From NCBI GenBank assembly GCA_037127315.1, contig JBBBDQ010000399.1, positions 494,501 through 558,500 of the forward strand: DNA of 64,000 nucleotides, read 5' to 3'. The notes below the pieces were generated by a model that saw nothing but the letters and a program-made list of their open reading frames with translations, was not told where the DNA came from and did not search any database. The stretch is from Ascarosepion bandense. Its lineage: Eukaryota; Mollusca; Cephalopoda; Sepiida; Sepiidae. Shown in pieces: positions 40,311-52,314 of this stretch; position 1 is the stretch's first letter, and each line of letters opens with the position of its first letter. The translations under genes were made by a program, and so were the position numbers.

Positions 40311-41585
40311 ATTAGCAGCGTATCTATTTTACGCAGCGTGCAAGGTTTTTACTTGTTGATTATTCCCAACCTCTGTTTAAATGATTACTCACGCAGTTTT
40401 AGGGTTACAATAGATTAATATAGCATAACCTTTCAACACTCTTTCCTTTGTTTCTTACAAAATTTCTCTTTTGCTTATTAACATACTTGCTGGTATCAAG
40501 CAAGCATTTACTTTTTCCCTGAAATAAATCTCGAAGTTTTGCCTTGCGAATATTATGGTTTTTGTAGACCGATGCTAAACCCAGATGAAAGTTATCTATG
40601 TATGACGGTAAACAGAATTCCTGTATATTATACAAATTTTCGAGATTATATAATCGGCGTCCTTGATTGCGCCATATAGGAATTTAGCTTTGTTCATGGA
40701 CCAAAACTTTTGATAACCCAAAACAAAAGCAATAAAACCAAGGATGCAGGTAAGTGATTCAGTGAACAAAAGACTTCAAATGGTGCAGAAGAGAACATGC
40801 TCCCTCCCAGAATATCTCATATTCTTAATGAAGGAGCAGTTCGTGAGAGATGCTCTGCCATGTCTATCGGTATTAAATGAAGTACAATATATGAAGTAAT
40901 TAAAATAGCAAGAAATCTGCATTTACTTTGAGCAGTTACATACCACTGCCTAACGAATAGTGACAGTAGATAACCACTGCATGTACGCACGCTGTTAGCA
41001 CGCAAATATAATTGGTTAAAAAGGGTTTGCAATCATAACATCTCCCCGTTGATTTTTTACAACCAGCAGTGCAGCGGAACCACTAAAATTTATGGAAAGG
41101 ATAATATTTCTAATAAATGTTTCTAAACTTGTGGCAAATTTTCAGACACAAATGTATTTGTTCTGAGTTAGGTTCTTTTATCATACATAGTGAAACCATC
41201 CTGAAAATTCCGACAACGTTTTTAAATGTATCATCATTGTCATGCAAAAATCTTCTGAGTGCATGTATGAATATGATCACTGTGCAGAAAATTTTGTTAT
41301 TATGTCCTGCATATAGAATACCGATTGTATGCGTTCTCATAATCTGTGTGGAATTTGTAATTTCAGGATGATTGCTTTCATACAGCAAAATTAGAAGTCA
41401 ACTTCTATGTTAGATAAGAAACGTCATATCGTTTTCATTGTCATTCAAACACGGCAGTCGCTCACCGTATATTTTCATAGTTAGAATATATCCAACAATT
41501 TTAAAAATGGTATAGTTATTTTGAATTTCACCAAATAGATACGAAATAAATTCATTTTTATCAGCTGCAGTTTAAGCTATATTGT
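40311..41585. other. No recognised feature
   Basis: AT-rich sequence of about 1.3 kb. Only short overlapping ORFs on both strands without motifs. Confidence 0.5.
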
Positions 41586-41587
41586 AT

Positions 41588-42630
41588 GCTGCTCAGGAAT
41601 TAACAATAAAACTGTTATAATTTGGATTCTGATAATATTTTTGTTATTTCTACAGCTACTTGATAATTTTTGTATTGTTTACTAGAACGAATATCGACTA
41701 ACAGTTAAAGAATGGGATTTCTCGTTTCAGAAAAACAAGTGTTTAGTAGCAGTTAACCGATATTCTTTTTAACAAGTTCAGGCAAAACGCATTTTGACAA
41801 GTATCTGGGTTTTCCTTCAAGCTTATATGCAAAGTTTTCTCTTCTTCTATGAGGCCCATCCCTTTGTAACGTAAGCGATCATGGCTCTCCATATTTTCCT
41901 ATTATTTGTACATCCTAATAAATTTCGTGTTTTTGTCATCACTCATATACTTTACTACAACATCCATTTACTCAGGTTCACTAGATAGGGATACGTTTTT
42001 CGTCTTTCGTCCTGCAAGTATGATATTTTCCAAATTGACTTTCCCCATTATGCGCCTGAGAAACTGTTGGGGCGCTCTCTACCTTTCCATGGAAATGGAC
42101 TATTCGAAACACTATATAAAATAGTAGTGATTATACCTCGAGGAAGGAAGTCGAGTAAGGAAGCCGAGTGAGCAAATCAGTCGAGTATTTCCGGTATTGC
42201 ATCGGAAGTGTTCTACTAGTCAATCTATCACGTCTCTACGACGATACTGTATACTAATTACCTCGTTCTATATTCTACTAATCCTCACCTCTTGTAAATA
42301 CTTCTCTTTCCTGTCAATACACCTACTTTTATACTATTACGTTGTTTTGTATTATTTCTCATAATTCTGTTACCCGACGTAACAGAAACAGTCTCTTCCT
42401 GTTGTTTAGGTTGTTCTTTTCGTTTCTACTTTTTTCTTGAACATTGTCTTCACGTAAATGTCCAGTCCATGGTATTCCATTCTTTTTTGAAACAGCATTT
42501 CCGTTGCGTCAATTCTTTTCTTCGTCTGTGACAAGATTGTCCAACATTCACTGGCATATTGGAGCGGGAATAGCTGTTCAGTACTTTTTTCTTTGTTTCT
42601 AATTAAATATTTTCGTTGATAAACTTTTAG
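41588..42630. repeat. Shuffled duplication, copy B, with minus-strand RTE-like fragments
   Basis: Block 1 at 41588-41698, block 2 at 41800-41891, block 3 at 42240-42630. Block 2 is the 3' end of a minus-strand RTE-like LINE (TAACGTAAGCGATCATGGC) that continues to about 42060 with a GKVNLENIILAGRK-like stretch. Block 3 encodes YASECWTILSQTKKRIDATE and QKRMEYHGLD on the minus strand, a diverged form of the RTE ECWTIT ... WFYRRMLRI region. Confidence 0.75.
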
Positions 42631-42866
42631 TGAGCATCTCATAATTTCCCTGACATTGTAAAAAAAAAAACTTGCTAAGAGATGTTTTGAACTGCAATGT
42701 GTGTTGATGCGTAATTCTATTGAAATATGAGTGTGTTTCTCTGAGTTACTGTGCTTGCACATGTATGTAGTTATTTATGTGAGTCTCTGTGCGTCAGTGC
42801 AATTGTGTGTGTACAAGTTAAACATAATAGATATTTATAGTCTGTTATATTTAACAGTATATCTTT

Positions 42867-42867
42867 A

Positions 42868-42914
<47 letters not shown>
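42867..42914. repeat. AT microsatellite
   Basis: AT run at the edge of repeat F. Confidence 0.95.
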
Positions 42915-42915
<1 letters not shown>

Positions 42916-43375
42916 TTTCAGAAACTGGAGAAAAATTAGTCTACTTTTCCTTTTTAAATAGATTTGCAAAGAAATTAAAAAATAAAATAAAATAAAAAAT
43001 AAAATAAAAAATAAAAAGGAAAAATAAAGGAAAAGAAAAAGAAAAAGATAAAATAAAATCAAATGAACAAGAAAAGAAAAAATTGACATCGTCTAGGTTC
43101 GCAAAAAAAGAAAGAGAATTGTAACTAAAAATTAACAGACAGCCATGTTAAATCGACATAAGGTTAAGCAACACGGAAAAAAGGTGGGAGATAAGAGAGA
43201 TAAAGGAAGGAAGGAAGGGAGGGAAAAAGAAAAGAAAAGAAAGAAAAGTAGACTAATTTTTCTCCAGTTTCTGAAAGGATTTTTCTGTTGCTGAGGTGAT
43301 GTGTTATCCCCCGTGGGGATCTTCATATCGAAATGGCCATTCAACATCTTTGAATTAATCCTTTTTTAATATATA
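42914..43375 (-). repeat. Repeat family F, inverted form with 35-bp perfect arms
   Basis: CTTTCAGAAACTGGAGAAAA (42916) and its following 15 bp recur as an exact reverse complement at 43243-43278. Between them lie A/G-rich sequence and the GACATCGTCTAGGTTCG block. The outer part (43279-43375) matches 1-40 and, reversed, 6300-6400. Confidence 0.8.
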
Positions 43376-43518
43376 TTTGCTCTGTAATATTTTATTACAT
43401 GGAGCTCTCTTCCTGTATCATTTTTTAATATTAAAATAAAATTTTTAATATTAATTAGGATCGGGTGTTTGGAATTTACCTTCCTGCTTTTTTCCCTTGG
43501 ATTGAAGTATGCGAATTA

Positions 43519-43747
43519 AAATATATATATATATATATATTCAGTAATGAATTAAAGCACTGTGGCTATTGGCGTATGATATATCATACGCTAAAAGTCA
43601 GACTCCTTCTACCGAGCGGCCATAGCTCAGAGGTTGAATTGCCGACCAAAGACCAATTAGGTCAGGTTTCAATCCTGTGTTAAAAGCAATTAGATGTCTA
43701 ACCGTACTGATGTGCTGTTATACAGCGAAACAGATCTGTCTGCGGAT

Positions 43748-43781
<34 letters not shown>
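43519..43781 (+). mobile_element. Hammerhead SINE subfamily A, copy E4, between AT arrays
   Basis: AT array (43519-43541), leader with CAGTAATGAATTAAAGCACT, a small palindrome (GCGTATGATATATCATACGC), tRNA-like part with A box CATAGCTCAGAGGTTG and B-box-like GGTTTCAATCC, the hammerhead, then AT array (43752-43781). The complete order makes this the best copy for defining the element. Confidence 0.85.
43697..43752 (+). ncRNA. Hammerhead ribozyme with one core change
   Basis: Stem I CCGTA/TGCGG (one G-U pair), core CTGATGT instead of CTGATGA, stem II GCTG/CAGC with loop TTATA, GAAA, stem III ACAG/CTGT, cleavage triplet GTC ending at 43741. The last A of the core is T, which should reduce or abolish activity. 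Confidence 0.75.
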
Positions 43782-43782
<1 letters not shown>

Positions 43783-44455
43783 CACATGCGCGTAAATAAG
43801 GTCATCCCCAACTAAATAAGAATGAGGATGACCTAGCAGGTTGAATTAAGAAATTTGGTAATTAATTGCAATGGAAATAAGAACAACGCATAAAGAGGAT
43901 TAAGTGAAAACATCAGAAGTAAAACAGACAAAGAAGGAAAAATGTGAAACAAAAAAAAATTGAATAAATTTAAAAGTAACGGGCATTTTATATTTACAAA
44001 AAAACTTACTATATATAAATAAAATTATTTATTAAATATTTACTTAAAAAAAGGATAGCATCAGTCACTGTATCTTACAGGACCTTTAAGATATTTTATT
44101 AGAGCAGCGTTTTCCCACTGACACTGCATCGATTCACACAATCTAGTAAGGTAGTTGACTTGCAGCTTGTCTCTGTCCTTGTGGATTTCAGTATATCCCG
44201 ACATATTTCTTTGTTATGTGTCCAAGAGATTTCAGCTGCCGATTCTGAATATATGCGTGTTTTGTTGTTTTATGCCTTTGAGTGAGTGTGTGAGAGTCTA
44301 TTCTTTTCTGTGTGTATGTATTTTATTCGTGCATTTGTGTGTGTCAAATACTGTGTGTTTGTGTTTTTTATGAGTATGCGATTGTGTACATGCGCTTCTG
44401 TATACGTATTTTTCAAGATAATATGTGTGTCTGTGTACTGGTGTTTGCCCTACTT
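43782..44455. other. No recognised feature
   Basis: AT-rich, then TG-rich sequence giving Cys/Val-rich spurious ORFs. Confidence 0.5.
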
Positions 44456-44461
44456 CTCACT

Positions 44462-44516
44462 CTGTCTATCTATGTATCTATCTATCTCACTCTTTCTCTC
44501 TCTCTCTCTCTCACTT
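44462..44516. repeat. TCTA and TC microsatellites
   Basis: Imperfect TCTA then TC run. Confidence 0.9.
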
Positions 44517-44861
44517 TATTCCGGTACGTATGTGTAAATGCGTGTACGGTTGTATATTTAACATATACATATTCCTTTTATCTCTTTTTATCTCAGAGTA
44601 TGTTTCATTGGCTTTTGTCACATATCGCTTGGCTTTTATGAATTCTGTGGTCAAAGTTCTATAATTCAGTAACTGAGTTTTCCGTTACTTTTCATCTTCT
44701 AAAAACTTAATTAGACAAAGACAACGTGCCCTTCCTTCAAATATGGATGCGCACAAATACGCCCTTCCTCTTCAATCACTTGCGCTCTGTTTACTTCAAA
44801 TCTATCTTAATCTGCTTTTCAGACTATTGAGATCTAGATGCATTTCTTTTTGTGATCTCTC

Positions 44862-44867
<6 letters not shown>

Positions 44868-44907
<40 letters not shown>
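44868..44907. repeat. AT microsatellite
   Basis: Perfect AT run. Confidence 0.95.
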
Positions 44908-44909
<2 letters not shown>

Positions 44910-45009
44910 GAAGGCTCCCACTTAAAACAGCACAAAAAATAAAGTAGAATTAAAACGCAAAAACTAACAACCCAACAAACAAAAAATCATTGAAAATTGT
45001 ACATGGCTG

Positions 45010-45458
45010 AAAGAGCTTCTTCTTCTTCTATGTGCCCTGTCCCTTCAGGACGTAGGCGATCATGGTTCTCTACGTCTCCCTATCCCTTGTGGCTCTTAGT
45101 ATGTTTGAGCCTGTTGCTCCTGGCAACCTCCGTTCCGTCATCCACCTGATCAGACCATGCAAATATGTTATCCTCTGCCTTCCTCTGTCTCTCATTCCTT
45201 CTATCTGACCAGTCAGTATCAAGTTCTCCAGGCTCTCTTTCCTCATTGCATGTCCCAGGTACTTCAGTTGTCTCTTCCTGATGCTCAGCATCAATTTCCT
45301 TTTTGTTGCCATTCTTTCCAGCACGTCCTCGTTGCTTGCATGCTCAGTCCACGATATCCTTAGCATCCTTCTGTAGAACCACATTTCGGCCGCCTCCAGT
45401 TTTGTCCTCATTTTCGATGATATTGTCCAGCATTCACTGCCGTATTGAAGAGCTTAGG
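45010..45458 (-). mobile_element. RTE-like LINE 3' end, C-terminus well preserved
   Basis: One open frame of 113 aa (45411-45070) reads TKLEAAEMWFYRRMLRISWT, ASNEDVLERMATKRKLML, RQLKYLGHAMRKESLENLIL, RDRGRQRITYLHGLIRWMTE and ILRATRDRE. It is followed by the end near GACGTAGGCGATCATGG and a (GAA)n tail (45018-45028). This is the cleanest copy of the RTE C-terminal domain and the reference for the other fragments. 5'-truncated at about 45458, typical of LINE insertions. Confidence 0.9.
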
Positions 45459-45599
45459 ACAATGAAAATTATGGAAAATTCCTGTAATCATTTACTCCTA
45501 CAAAACGAAAAAATGTAAGATTGGTTTAAAAAATAAATATTTTTTTTTGTCTGCCGTATTTAATAAAAGATGTTGAAAGTGTTTTAAAAAATGATGTAT

Positions 45600-45930
45600 G
45601 ACATACTATTTTATTATGTGAATAATTGTAAGTGAAAATAGAATTGTTCTTTTGTTAATACTGCACAATAACATATATATCAAATGCATTTATAAATATT
45701 TAATAAAAGCAACACCTAGTCTGACGGCATACAGAAGAATAAAAAAAAATTAGGGTGATTCGGATGAGTTCATTTTTGCTTCCATGTCTTGTGAAAATTT
45801 GTAAAGTAATAATAACAAAAGAATTATTCTATTTTAATTCTGAATTAGCCACTTCTCAATAAATACTAAAAATAGTATGAAATACATAATTTAAATAAAA
45901 AACTGGCGTGGCCTAATAATTATATATGAT
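45600..45930. mobile_element. MITE-like element, copy 3 of 3
   Basis: ATTTATAAATATTTAAT, GGGTGATTCGGATGAGTTCA (reverse of the 22.0-kb copy), TAAATACTAAAAATAGTATG and GGCGTGGCCTAATAATTATA. Relative to the other copies the middle is inverted while the right end keeps its orientation, as expected for an element with long inverted ends. Confidence 0.75.
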
Positions 45931-46176
45931 AATATATATATATATATATATAGTCATCCGCAGACAGATATGTTTCGCTGTATCACAGCTCATCAGTACG
46001 GTTCGACAGTCGATTGCTTTTTACCCAGGATTGAAACCCGAACGATTTTGCATCAGTTGGCGATTCTACCTCTGAGCTACGGGTGCTCGGGAGAAGGAGG
46101 CAGATTTTTTAGCATGTGTATTATCATTATAGACGACCAATTGCTGAGAGTGTTCTAATTCATTGCTGAATGAATG

Positions 46177-46224
<48 letters not shown>
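45930..46224 (-). mobile_element. Hammerhead SINE subfamily A, copy E5, between AT arrays
   Basis: AT arrays at 45932-45951 and 46182-46224 flank a minus-strand element with leader, tRNA-like part (GTAGCTCAGAGGTAGAATCG, GGTTTCAATCC) and hammerhead. The A box matches the consensus well. Confidence 0.85.
45952..46013 (-). ncRNA. Hammerhead ribozyme, intact core
   Basis: On the minus strand: stem I CCGTA/TGCGG, CTGATGA, stem II GCTG/CAGC with loop TGATA, GAAA, stem III ACA/TGT with a 4-nt loop, and the triplet GTC. All core residues are present. Confidence 0.8.
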
Positions 46225-46227
<3 letters not shown>

Positions 46228-47100
46228 AACATCTCTTCTCATCTATTTACTGATATCTGATAAAATACTTTCAAAATGTCGACAGACTCATAAAATCTTA
46301 CAAATTCAGATCTACACTACTTGATTTCCGACTCTGACTTTTTCCCCTCAAGCCACCACTTTCTTAAGACACCTTTTCTTCCTCTTGCTTCGCAGCCCTT
46401 TCTTGCGTCAATAGCAGTAGCAATGTGATAACCAGTCAATCACAAAATTGAACTAATCGTCACGCTTACGCAAAGAGGATGAATGTGGTGATGCTGTTAA
46501 CTCCCTATCAAATACAACGAGCGATTGTCACTACTGTTTTACTCTTTTCCCTTTTAGACGGCATTACTGGTGCCTAACTTTAAAATGCACGCTTTATCAC
46601 CGGAAAGTTTCGCGAATTCCAGCCTCATAACCTCCTCAGCCAAAAATGTCTCGCCAATAACGATATTGTCGTCGCCGGTACTGAACGTCTCGCACCTCAA
46701 CTCCAACGCTGACTTACACCTTTTAACACATTTTAGATACGTTGCAAGCAATAAATTTTATCAGCCGTAGCTGAGACTGACTAATCTCGGAGAATGGCTA
46801 TCTTTGTTTCTTCAGAATTCGAAATTAGCTGATCAGTAATTATTCCACAAAATAATGAGAGTCTGGCGTGGAATTTTCTCTTTCTTTTTCATTGTTTTTT
46901 TTTTTTATATAAAAACGTGATGGCGATGGTCTCTTATTTAAGAGAGCGATGAAACGAAATCTGGATTTTTTCCTAACTAGTTGTTTATATAATCCGTTAT
47001 ATCATTGGAGGGATTTCTGAAAGAAACATGGCCATTTTCAAGAGAATGTATAGAGTTAGAACGCATTTTGTCAGCATATTCAGTCAGAAGTCAAATAGAC
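46225..47100. other. No recognised feature
   Basis: A short minus-strand open stretch (46751-46554, about 65 aa from a TTG) has no recognisable domain and is preceded by stops. It is not called a gene. Confidence 0.45.
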
Positions 47101-47106
47101 ATAAAT

Positions 47107-47402
47107 CAGTCAGTCATTTAAGTACCATACGTGATACACGCTTGGGCGATCATGTCTCGAAAGAAACATGACTGACTGGGCAGAAAATTATACCGCAGTA
47201 GTTTGCCATTATTACTGCGGTAGACTGGTTGCCAGCCAAGGCTATAGAATGCAATCGGTCTTGTTATTTAACCGATAACTGGAGGGAAGAGACGGATTAA
47301 TACTTTTCCCAAGTGTATCTACGTCTAAGTGAACGCAATAAATTCAGCTGAAATTTGAACCCAATTTCTCATTCCGAGTCGATATTCCCTGCACCACAAA
47401 TT
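47107..47402 (-). mobile_element. tRNA-derived SINE family 1, copy S7
   Basis: Minus-strand head TTTGTGGTGCAGGGAATATC, a damaged B box (GGGTTCAAATTTC), body and tail. About 295 bp. Confidence 0.85.
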
Positions 47403-47693
47403 CGGTAAAAATGATCAAACGTACGTTGCAGCAATTTTAATCCCAGATTCCTTTAAGAAAATATCAATATATGATCTACATTAAAATCAAGAAAGTAACA
47501 GTGTGAGTGTCTAGGAATTAGTGCCCAGATACGCACACACAGGCACACACACACGCATACTCACACAGAAAAAAAATTCATTGAAGGTACCTCCTGAAGA
47601 GTGGACAGAAAGATTGCAAATAAGTTAATCTCGGAAATTTTACAAATGTAGTGTTGAATATAACATAAAAAAATAAGTGATAAATTGTATAAT

Positions 47694-47695
<2 letters not shown>
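47403..47695. other. No recognised feature
   Basis: AT-rich with an imperfect CA tract at 47532-47567. Confidence 0.5.

Positions 47696-47696
<1 letters not shown>

Positions 47697-47749
<53 letters not shown>
47697..47749. repeat. AT microsatellite at LINE 3' end
   Basis: AT run directly 3' of the RTE-like LINE. Confidence 0.95.
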
Positions 47750-47750
<1 letters not shown>

Positions 47751-48572
47751 TTTATTGGCCATTTCCTTCAGGACGTAGACGATCATGGACTTCCACTTAG
47801 CACTGTTTCTTTCATTCTCAATATTCTTCCTCTTGGTATCTCTTACAAATTCCGCTCTGCCATCCATTTGCTGAGGTATCTCAAGTAGGGCTCGCACTAC
47901 TTTACGCTGTCTCTCTTTCCTTCTATCCGTCCAGTGAGTATGACATTTTCCAGGTCTTCCTTCCTCGTTACGTGTCCCAGAAACCTTATCCGTCTCTTGC
48001 ATATATTAAGTATGCGTTTTCTCCTCATTGCCATCCTATCCAACACCTCGTCGTTAGTCACGGGCTCAGTCCATGGTATCCTCAGCATTCTTCTTTAAAA
48101 CCACATTTCTACCCCTTTTTCATCCTTGAAGAGATCGTCCAACATTCACTGCCATGCAGAAGAACAGATATAACATAGGAATCCCGCTGTCTCTTTTTTG
48201 CTTCCAATGAGATTTTCCTGTCTTTCAGTATTCTGGTTAGTTTTTGAAATGAGCCATCGGCCGTGCCAATGCATCTTTGGATCTCAACACCGCACTTTCC
48301 ATCCTCAGTCAGAACGGAACGCTTCCCAGGTATTTTAATATCCTTACTTGTTTTGTTTTAGTTTCTCTGAACTGAAGTTGGTGTCTACTTTATGCTAATA
48401 ACTATACATTCATTTTTTAAGTTTATGCTTAGTCATTTTTTATCGCTTTCTGTTACTACCTACTGTAGGAGATCCTGTATCTTTCTCTCTGTGTCTGCTA
48501 TCAGCACTGTGTCATTTGCGTATCTTACATTGTTGAGAATTGGGCACCAATGACGAATACTGGAAAGGCATT

Positions 48573-48622
<50 letters not shown>

Positions 48623-50570
48623 ACTGTATAAGTTGAATAGATTCAGTGAGATAACAAACCCTGCCTTTTTGTATACTTTCCTATTCGTAGGCAAGCGGAT
48701 CTTCTTGATTATCTTAACGTCTTTTCCGAAAATGTCGGGCATGTTGACCATCTCTATCATGTCATAGTGCCGTACTTTGTCAAATGCCTTTGCATAGTCT
48801 ATAAAGTACAGGTATATTTCCTTCTGCATTTTTATTGCTCTTTCATAGAGCATTCTGAGCACGAATATAGCATTCCTTGTTCTGAATATCTTTAACAAAG
48901 CTAAACTCTTCTTGTTCTGTCTCTGAGCCAATTATGCTGCGCGCTCTGTTCATCAGAATCGTGATGATGTGTTTTGTTATTTGGCTCATTAAGCTGCTTC
49001 TTCAGTGGAGTTCACATTTCTTTGCACCTGGCTTCTTAGGTAGTGCTATGAAAATTGATCTGCTTAGGTTCTCCGTTATAGTGCCGCTGTTGTAGATTTC
49101 GTTTATTATTCCTGTGAGCCTGTTCATGCCAAAATCTTCTAAGGGCGACAAAATCTCTATTAGAATCCCATCGGATCCTGCCGCTGTATTTCTGCACAAT
49201 TTGACCATTGCCGCTTCCACTTCGGTTTTTTATAAATCTGGTCCCTCCGTAGTTTTGTCTCTTGGTGGTTGTTCTCTGTTGTTGTGGATGAGATCAGCAA
49301 TATACTCATCCCATCTCTGAAGTATATTTTTCTTTTTCTAGTATGAGTGTACCGTCCTTGCTTTTATACAACCTGTTGCTAAGCAGGTCTTTTGTCCTGT
49401 TAGTTCCTGTATTTTTTATACATATCACCATTCTTTGTCGTATTAAGTCTCTCTACTCATGCACATATGTCGTTGAGCCATTTTTCTTTAGCCTGACTTT
49501 AGCCTGTCTGCATTATTTCAAATTTCCTTGTGTACTTTACTGTATTCCGTTTCATATCTTGGTATTGTTTTTTGTCTCTTTTGCATTAGGTCAAGAATCT
49601 CTTCAGTGATCCACTCATTTTTCTTCCGATGGGCTTTATCCTTCAGGATGATGTCGTTCGCCGATGTCACTAGAGCCACTCTTAGGGCATCCCATTTTGA
49701 GATTCCGTTTCCAATTTGTACTTCCTATTTCGTTTTCTCACTATCCATATACATTTCATGCAGGTTTGGGTCATTCACGAGTTTTTTTTGTACTGCAGTG
49801 TTAAGGCTGTGTTAGGTTTCTTAAATAGCCTAAGTTTCATCCTTAGTTTGCATAAAATCTGTATGGAGTCACTTCCGCAATCAGCACGTGGGTAGAATTG
49901 GCAGTAGAGGACTGCGTTTCTGAATATCTTGTTGACAGTATCAAAATCAGTTTGGTTTTAATTTCTCCTCCTGGACTCTTCCATGTTCATATTTTTCTGG
50001 AGTGCTCTTGGAACCAAGTGTTAGTTATTATCTGTTTATTCATTGGGCACCATTAGACCCATTTCTTACCAAGTCCATTGCGGTGTTCTAGCCCGAAATT
50101 TACGACCATTTCACTTTCTCTCCCTTGGACAACTTTGGCATTGAGATCTCCAATGATGATTCTGATAATTTGTCATTTGCATTGAGCCTTGGCCTAATCA
50201 AGCATGGTGTAGCAGGACTCGATTTTTTCTTCCCTTCTTTGTGTTGTCGGTGCATATAACATTATTATGGATATGTTGAAAGGCTTCCCTTTAATTTTAA
50301 CTGCTAGACTTCTTTCAGTATACCATGACGCATTTTCTTATGTCTTTATCCAGTATAATGCCGGTTCCTTTTTCTTTTTCACTTCCTGCGTATAGACTTC
50401 TGTGGATGTCACTGATGAAGTCTCCGTTGTTTATCAGTCTTGCTTCACAGATGCCTAAAATGTTTATGTTTAATCTAGTCATCTCTTGTTAAGACGTTTT
50501 CCACCTGTCCACGTATGTTCATGGTTCTGATATTCCATGTCGCAAGAGTTACGTTTTGTTTGTTGCGAAA
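47750..50570 (-). mobile_element. RTE-like LINE, nearly full-length, decayed
   Basis: Read from 50570 to 47750. Endonuclease start NVTLATWNIRTMNIRGQVEN (about 50560), then frames with an ICEARLIN-like stretch and AKVVQG-type words. Linker with FKSGRWDALR and WDEYIADLIH-like pieces near 49300-49700. RT: AAMVKLCRNTAAGSDGILIE, RLTGIINEIYNSGTITENLS, FIALPKKPGAKKCELH, RNAIFVLRMLYERAIKMQKE, YLYFIDYAKAFDKVRH. Then KRIRFLGHVTRKEDLENVIL and a C-terminal end (IENERNSAKWKSMIVYVLKE). A TC microsatellite (48572-48622) expanded after YSE in the RT. Many frameshifts; not functional. Confidence 0.9.
48572..48622. repeat. TC microsatellite inside LINE RT
   Basis: TC run of about 48 bp causing an Arg-Glu repeat on the minus strand. 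Confidence 0.95.
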
Positions 50571-50576
50571 TGCACA

Positions 50577-50577
50577 A

Positions 50578-50656
<79 letters not shown>
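50577..50656. repeat. AT then TG compound microsatellite
   Basis: AT run, then about 56 bp of TG, directly at the 5' end of the LINE. Confidence 0.95.
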
Positions 50657-50751
50657 GTTTTTGTGTAACTTTGGTAAATATATATGAGAAAACAGATGAT
50701 AGAATTATTTTAGATTTTTGCGTCATGAAGACGAAAATTCGTTTATTACAT

Positions 50752-51062
<311 letters not shown>

Positions 51063-51207
51063 CCTGCGCGCATTGAATATGACAAGGATAATTTCGGGAG
51101 TATTTTTATTGTTTTCAGTTTTTCTTTTTCCTCAACTGAGTGTGTAAAAAATTCGTCCATGATATTTATTGTCGTGAGTGATTCTGATTAATACTTAAAT
51201 CCTGAAA

Positions 51208-51328
51208 ATGATTGGCTTCTTTTAATTACCAATCGTATGTGGAAAGTGATGTGCATAATAATAAGAATTACTGCAATAGCACATCACTTTCCACATACTA
51301 GTGGCAATTATAAAAAACAAGCCAATAA
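51208..51328. repeat. Hairpin MITE with 48-bp arms
   Basis: ATTGGCTTCTTTTAATTACC and GTATGTGGAAAGTGATGTGC on the left are mirrored on the right (GCACATCACTTTCCACATAC, AAAACAAGCCAAT). Spacer of about 27 bp. Confidence 0.85.
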
Positions 51329-51329
51329 A

Positions 51330-51700
51330 ACCCCTACCGTAAAATGGTAAATATAAAAAAACCCAACTTGTAAATCTTTAGATGGGCCATGTCTTTTTTT
51401 ATTTTCACAAGAAAAATTTCAAGTTATTAAATTAAAACTAAACCTGCTAAACAAACGTTACGAAGTAATTGCCATCTGTTATCATAGTGTTCTATTTATA
51501 TTAAAGTATAATTAAATTACTTCCTAATAGAATGCAACTGTAATCCTTAATCTATAATCTGCTCCTTAGCATAAATATATTGATTCTCCCATCGGTTAAA
51601 TATTTTGTTTCGGTTAAATGATAGTTCCCTTATAGTTCGACTACATAAGTTTTGACATACATTATATTTTTACATTATATTATTCTCAGATATAGTGTGA
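51330..51700. other. No recognised feature
   Basis: AT-rich sequence. Confidence 0.5.
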
Positions 51701-51711
51701 AAGGATACTTT

Positions 51712-51925
51712 CCTCGCCCCGGCCTTCGGGTCTGGGGTCGGGAATGACCAAATTAAGACCAGTTGAGACCAGTTTAGACCGGTTTTGAACCTGTCCACTG
51801 CGGTGGATGGGTAATATTTTGACCAGTACCTGGGCGTACGCGCTCAGGTTCCCCACGTTAAAAAAGACCTTGTGTCACATCTCTCTCAAGTGGGGGAGAA
51901 GAGTAAATACCTACATTATATTTTT
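51712..51925 (-). repeat. GC-richer fragment related to the 15.3-kb LTR
   Basis: AGACCTTGTGTCACATCT is the exact reverse complement of 15675-15692 (AGATGTGACACAAGGTCT) and GTAAATACC lies nearby as in the LTR. The rest (GACCAGTTGAGACCAGTTTA) has short internal repeats. Probably a relative of that LTR; termini not found. Confidence 0.5.
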
Positions 51926-52008
51926 AACACTTAACCGTTTTTTATAACATAATCACCACTAGAAATTATAACAACCTAAAAGGATTCAGTAACCGTTTCA
52001 CTAATAGG

Positions 52009-52314
52009 ATGTGCGTTGTGGTACAATGGATATCGGCTCGGAACGAGAAACCGGGGAGCCGAGTTCGAATTTCAGTTGAATCCATTGTATTCACTTACGC
52101 GCGAATATCCTTGGGAAAGGTATTAATCCGTCACTTCCTTCCAGTTATAGGTTAAATAGCAGGACAGATTGGGTTCTATAGCCTTTGTCGGCCACCAGCC
52201 TATTGCAGAAAGCATTGGCAACCTACTGCGGGATAATCTTCTTCCCAGTCAGTCATGTCTCTTTCGAGACATGATCGCCCAAGCGTGTACGACGTATGGC
52301 ACTTAACTGACTGA
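52009..52314 (+). mobile_element. tRNA-derived SINE family 1, copy S8
   Basis: GATGTGCGTTGTGGTACAAT head, TCGGCTCGGAACGAGAAACC, B box GAGTTCGAATTTC, full body and tail to TTAACTGACTGA. Confidence 0.9.

Noticed and set aside
44155..44641. Cluster of overlapping plus-strand ORFs of 70-110 aa
   Set aside because: All are Cys/Val/Phe-rich readings of TG- and TC-rich low-complexity sequence in three frames.
46554..46751. 65-aa minus-strand ORF as a small gene or exon
   Set aside because: Starts only at a TTG behind two stops, no recognised domain, no splice or polyadenylation support.
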